Source: Streptomyces rhizoryzae
GTDB taxonomy: Bacteria; Actinomycetota; Actinomycetes; Streptomycetales; Streptomycetaceae
DNA length: 64,000 nt
Reading direction: 5' to 3'
NCBI RefSeq assembly: GCF_023155275.1
Contig: NZ_JALMUV010000001.1
Coordinates: 124,001 to 188,000 of the forward strand
The notes under the pieces are model-generated. The model saw nothing but the letters and a program-made list of their open reading frames with translations, had not been told where the DNA came from and searched no databases. The position numbers and the translations under genes were made by a program. Below, piece after piece: positions 60,947-64,000 of the stretch. Numbering within the stretch: the stretch's first letter is position 1; every line of letters begins with the position of its first letter.

Positions 60947-61873
60947 CTATCGGCTCTTCCGCTTGCGGGAGGTTTCTTCCAGCCGTTCGGCGATGGCCCG
61001 CGCGAAGCGTGCGGCGGAGCCTTCCGAGAACGGCATGCTCAACGAGGGTTCGCCCAGCTCCAGTTCGAGGACGACCGGCTTGCCGTCGGCGTCGCGGACG
61101 AGGTCGACGCGGCCGTAGAGCAGCGGCTCGCGCAGGCCCAGGTGGGCGGCGGCGGCGTCCAGCGCGGCCGCGGCGACCGCCCGTTCGTCCTCGGCGGCCG
61201 CCCGCGCCGCGCGGGCGTCCTGCGTCGGCTCGTCGACCGTGCCGTCCGGCAGCAGCAGCGCGCGCTTGCGGATGGCGTGGCTGTAGACGCCGTCGAAGTA
61301 GATCAGGTCGGTCTCGCCGTGCTGGTCGATCCGGTCCAGGTAGGGCTGGAGGATGACGTGCCGGCCCTGGTCGAGCAGTTTGCCCAGGTGCGCGGCGGCT
61401 TCGGCCGCGGCCTGGCGGGGGAAGCGCTGCACGTCCCGGGAGTAGGCGCCGACGGTCGGCTTCACCACCAGCTCGGCGCCCCGGCCGGGTCCGGCGAGGA
61501 ACGCCCGCAGCGCCGCCGCGGGGTCCTCGCCCGGCGCCACGAAACCGCTCGGCACGACCGGTACGCCCGCGGCGGCCAGGTCCGCGAGGTAGTGCTTGTC
61601 GAGGTTCCACCGCACCACCGGCAGGGGGTTGAACAGCGGCACCACGTCGGTGACGTACTCGCACCACTCCAGGAACTGCGGCAAATTCTCCACATAGCTC
61701 CACGGGGAGCGCAGCAGGACCGCGTCGAACCGCTCCCAGGCGATGTCGGGGTCCTGCCAGGAACATATCTCGGCCCGGACGCCGGCCGCCTGGCAGGCGT
61801 CGAGCAGCAGGGGCATGTCGTAGTCGATGACGAGGCTGGCCCCATCGGTGACCAAAGCCAGATGGTTGCCCAT
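60947..61873 (-). CDS. ATP-grasp domain protein (DcsG-like ligase)
   Basis: A 308-residue ATP-grasp enzyme: N-terminal Rossmann-like part (FDAVLLRSPWSYVENLPQFL), then NPLPVVRWNLDKHYLADLAA, the ATP-binding strand ELVVKPTVGAYSRDVQRF, HVILQPYLDRIDQHGETDLI, and the metal-binding end YGRVDLVRDADGKPVVLELE. It matches the group that includes the D-cycloserine cyclo-ligase DcsG, which closes the ring using ATP. GGGAG precedes the ATG. The exact product cannot be read from the sequence. Confidence 0.85.
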   Translation of the reverse strand: MGNHLALVTDGASLVIDYDMPLLLDACQAAGVRAEICSWQDPDIAWERFDAVLLRSPWSYVENLPQFLEWCEYVTDVVPLFNPLPVVRWNLDKHYLADLAAAGVPVVPSGFVAPGEDPAAALRAFLAGPGRGAELVVKPTVGAYSRDVQRFPRQAAAEAAAHLGKLLDQGRHVILQPYLDRIDQHGETDLIYFDGVYSHAIRKRALLLPDGTVDEPTQDARAARAAAEDERAVAAAALDAAAAHLGLREPLLYGRVDLVRDADGKPVVLELELGEPSLSMPFSEGSAARFARAIAERLEETSRKRKSR

Positions 61874-61941
61874 GGAGCAACTCCCATACGGAAAGGACTG
61901 GGGGAACGGGGGTGAACCGGGGGACGGGGGCGGCGGGGCGG

Positions 61942-62688
61942 CTACCAGGGGACGGTCTCCCCCCGGTGGGTGTACGTGCCGGTCGGGCCGTCGTCGCCGA
62001 GCAGCGCCATCGCCACGCTCGTCCGCGCGCCGTCCGCGACGTCGAGGTCGCCCTCGCCGTCGTTCATGCCGGTCCTGGTGTAGCCCGGGTGCACGGCGTT
62101 CACCTTGACCGGGGTGCCGCGCAGTTCGTAGGCCAGGTGCACGGTCCAGGAGTTGAGCGCGCTCTTGGAGGCGCTGTAGGCCGGGAGCGATTTGAACATC
62201 GGGCTGTACGCGTACGACTCGGGGTCGGTGTGGGTGGTGAGCGAGCCGAGCAGGCTGGACACGTTGACGATGCGTCCGGCCGGTGATCTGCGGAGCAGCG
62301 GCAGGAAGGCGGTGGTGACCTCGACGGCTCCGAAGAGGTTGGTGTCGAAGGTCTCGCGCCACTGCGCCAGCGGCTGCTCGGACGGCTGCCGGCCGTACTC
62401 CTCGATCCGGATGCCGGCGTTGTTGACGAGGATGTCGAGGCGGCCGTGGGCGGCCTCGACCTCCGCGGCGGCGGCCCGGATGCCGGCCGGGTCGGTGACG
62501 TCCAGGACGAGCGGGGTGGCGGTGCGGCCGTCGTCCCGCAGCGTCTTCGCGGCGGCGGTGACGGCTTCGCGGTCGCGGCCGGCGAGCAGGACGTGGACGC
62601 CGGCGGCGGCGAGCTGCCGCGCGGTCTCGAAGCCGATGCCCCGGTTGGCACCGGTGACGAGGGCGATCATGGGTGGGCGGTCGGGCAT
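61942..62688 (-). CDS. SDR family NAD(P)-dependent oxidoreductase
   Basis: A 248-residue short-chain dehydrogenase: cofactor loop TGANRGIGFETARQLA, NNAG in DILVNNAG, catalytic Ser in IVNVSSLLGS, and the YxxxK motif YSASK with the following SALNSW. The end HRGETVPW is usual for carbonyl-reductase-like SDRs. GGAGG lies seven bases before the ATG. It sits between the acetyltransferase and ATP-grasp genes; whether it belongs to the same pathway is unclear. Confidence 0.9.
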   Translation of the reverse strand: MPDRPPMIALVTGANRGIGFETARQLAAAGVHVLLAGRDREAVTAAAKTLRDDGRTATPLVLDVTDPAGIRAAAAEVEAAHGRLDILVNNAGIRIEEYGRQPSEQPLAQWRETFDTNLFGAVEVTTAFLPLLRRSPAGRIVNVSSLLGSLTTHTDPESYAYSPMFKSLPAYSASKSALNSWTVHLAYELRGTPVKVNAVHPGYTRTGMNDGEGDLDVADGARTSVAMALLGDDGPTGTYTHRGETVPW

Positions 62689-62773
62689 GCGGTTCCTCCA
62701 GGGTTGCGGAAACGGCGGATCGGCGGGACAGGGGGCCGGGAAGCAGGGGTTTCGGTCGGGCCGGAAGGGCCGT

Positions 62774-63889
62774 TCAGAGCACGGTCAGGAATTTGGCGAT
62801 GGGGGTGCCGAAGCGGGCGGTGTCGATGAGGAAGGCGTCGTGCCCCTCCAGCGAGTCCAGCGCCAGGAAGGTGACGTCCGCGCCGCCCGCGGCGAGTCCG
62901 TCGGCGATCTGCCGCTGCTGCCGCGGGGGGAAGAGGATGTCGGTCTCGACCCCGATGACCAGGGCCTTCTCCAGCTGGATGCGGGAGAGCGCCGCATCGG
63001 TGGTGGTGCCGCCCGACTCGCCGAGGTCGAACCGGTCCATGCAGCGGCTCAGCGCGAGGTAGCTGTTGGGGTCGAAGCGGCGCGCGAAGCGCCGGGCGTG
63101 CTCCTCCAGGTACGCCTCCACCTGGAATTCGTGGCCGAAGGGCGGGTCGCCGGCCCGGGCCCCCGGCGCGATGCGGGCCCGGTCGAAGCGGCTCTCCCAC
63201 TCCCGGGCCGACCGGTAGGTCATCATGCCGAGCTTGCGGGCGGTGAACATCCCGCGCTCCGGGTAGGAGGCGTCGTCGTAGCGGCCGTGGTTCCAGTGCG
63301 GATCGCACCGGATCGCCTCCCGCTGGAGGGAGCGCACCGCGATCGAGAACGGCAGGGCGCGCGCCGCGCCGCAGATGTTGATGTGGCCGCGGGCCAGGCC
63401 GGGGTGCCGGGCCAGCAGGGACAGCGCGCTCATCCCGCCCATGGAGGTGCCGATGACGCACGCCAGCCGCTCCACGCCCAGGGCGCGCACGGTGTGGGCG
63501 GCGGCGTCGGCGATGTCCTCCATGGACAGTTCCGGGAAGTCCGGACCGTACGGCTCACCGGTGCCGGGGGCGGGCGAGGCGGGCCCGGTGGACCCCTTGC
63601 AACTGCCCAGGGAGTTCAGGCAGATCACGTACCAGCGGTCGGTGTCGACGGGCTTGCCCGGGCCCACCATCGCTTCCCACCAGCCGGGTCTGGTGTCCGC
63701 CGGGTGGGAGGCGGCGTGGGCGTCGGGTGAGAGGCCGGTCAGGACCAGGACGGCGTTGTCCCGCCCCGGGCCCAGCCGCCCCACCGTCTCGTAGGCGATG
63801 CGCGCGCCGTCCAGCCGTCCGCCCCGCCGCATGGCGAAACCGGCGGGGAGGTCGACGAAGCGGGCCGCGGGCGGGACGAATTCCCTCAT
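62774..63889 (-). CDS. dcsE: MetX-like L-serine/L-homoserine O-acetyltransferase (DcsE-like)
   Basis: A 371-residue alpha/beta-hydrolase-fold acyltransferase. The nucleophile elbow is IGTSMGGMSAL; Asp and His of the triad lie in VETDILFPP and LEGHDAFLID. The substrate loop reads NSLGSCKGSTGPAS, the serine-acetyltransferase variant, rather than NVLGGCQGTTGPSS of homoserine acetyltransferases. The N-terminus (MREFVPPAARFVDLP) also agrees with my memory of DcsE of the D-cycloserine pathway, which makes O-acetyl-serine. AGGAG precedes the ATG. Confidence 0.82.
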   Translation of the reverse strand: MREFVPPAARFVDLPAGFAMRRGGRLDGARIAYETVGRLGPGRDNAVLVLTGLSPDAHAASHPADTRPGWWEAMVGPGKPVDTDRWYVICLNSLGSCKGSTGPASPAPGTGEPYGPDFPELSMEDIADAAAHTVRALGVERLACVIGTSMGGMSALSLLARHPGLARGHINICGAARALPFSIAVRSLQREAIRCDPHWNHGRYDDASYPERGMFTARKLGMMTYRSAREWESRFDRARIAPGARAGDPPFGHEFQVEAYLEEHARRFARRFDPNSYLALSRCMDRFDLGESGGTTTDAALSRIQLEKALVIGVETDILFPPRQQRQIADGLAAGGADVTFLALDSLEGHDAFLIDTARFGTPIAKFLTVL

Positions 63890-63945
63890 GTCTGTCTCCT
63901 GGCGGATGTGGGTGGGCCGCGGGGCGGCGGGGTCGGGTGGCGGGG

Positions 63946-64000
63946 TCAGGCGGTGCCGTCACCGCTCTCCAGGGCGGCCAGCCAGGCGTCGTCCGACCCC
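63946..64000 (-). CDS. C-terminal end of an upstream gene (partial)
   Basis: A minus-strand frame enters from the right edge and ends SDDAWLAALESGDGTA at TGA 63946-63948, 56 bases before the acetyltransferase start. It would be the previous gene of the operon, perhaps a DcsD-like cysteine-synthase homologue by cluster analogy. Seventeen residues are too few to identify it. Confidence 0.4.
   Translation of the reverse strand, partial: GSDDAWLAALESGDGTA

Overview
The window is high-GC actinobacterial DNA, most likely from a Streptomyces or a close relative such as Kitasatospora. The reasons are uniform GC-rich codon use, ATGA-coupled operons, frequent GTG/TTG starts, an AfsA-type butyrolactone synthase beside a TetR-family receptor, a DasR-like site, a poly-lysine-synthetase-like protein, and DUF families typical of streptomycetes. 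I see no tRNA, rRNA or CRISPR.

Layout. 1-6556: the tail of an importer operon (binding protein, two permeases, ATPase) fused by start/stop overlaps to a HAD phosphatase and a phosphocholine-type phospholipase C that lacks a signal peptide. 7609-8826: an IPT/TIG repeat protein. 9026-11668 (minus): an AfsQ1/AfsQ2-like response regulator and kinase with a lipoprotein. Divergent from it at 11803-15390 is a lipoprotein plus a MacB-like tripartite ABC efflux operon. 15391-16300 is a graveyard holding an Nramp-like tail and an IS5-family transposase tail. 16307-31245 is mixed accessory DNA: a coiled-coil protein, lipid kinase, HdeD-like protein, truncated streptogramin-lyase-like propeller, TetR/epoxide-hydrolase pair, a relic of a second phospholipase gene, a SnoaL-like gene behind a MerR-type promoter, a possible HicA-like toxin pair, GPP34, a P-loop kinase, a GH5 hydrolase and two divergent pirins. 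31450-37568: PolX, the butyrolactone receptor/AfsA pair, a HAD phosphatase, an APH(6)-like kinase and DUF779. 37728-45093: a DUF1444-like protein, an AA10 LPMO with a DasR-like site, a LacI/nucleoside hydrolase/MFS catabolic unit, small DUF proteins and a methyltransferase. 45144-50494 (minus): a Pls-type poly(amino acid) synthetase translationally coupled to an M1 metallopeptidase. 50937-54016: a channel-like membrane protein, then an M-box magnesium riboswitch, a short leader ORF and an Nramp-related magnesium-transporter-like gene. 54288-59801: a lower-GC, rearranged polymorphic-toxin locus (truncated Rhs/Hint/toxin plus immunity, a displaced alternative toxin tip plus immunity, and a truncated integrase). 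60033-64000 (minus): a DcsE-like acetyltransferase, SDR, ATP-grasp ligase and EamA exporter, resembling part of a D-cycloserine locus that continues off the right edge.

Coordinates are hand-derived from the sequence. Family assignments come from visible motifs and remembered family knowledge; no database search was run.
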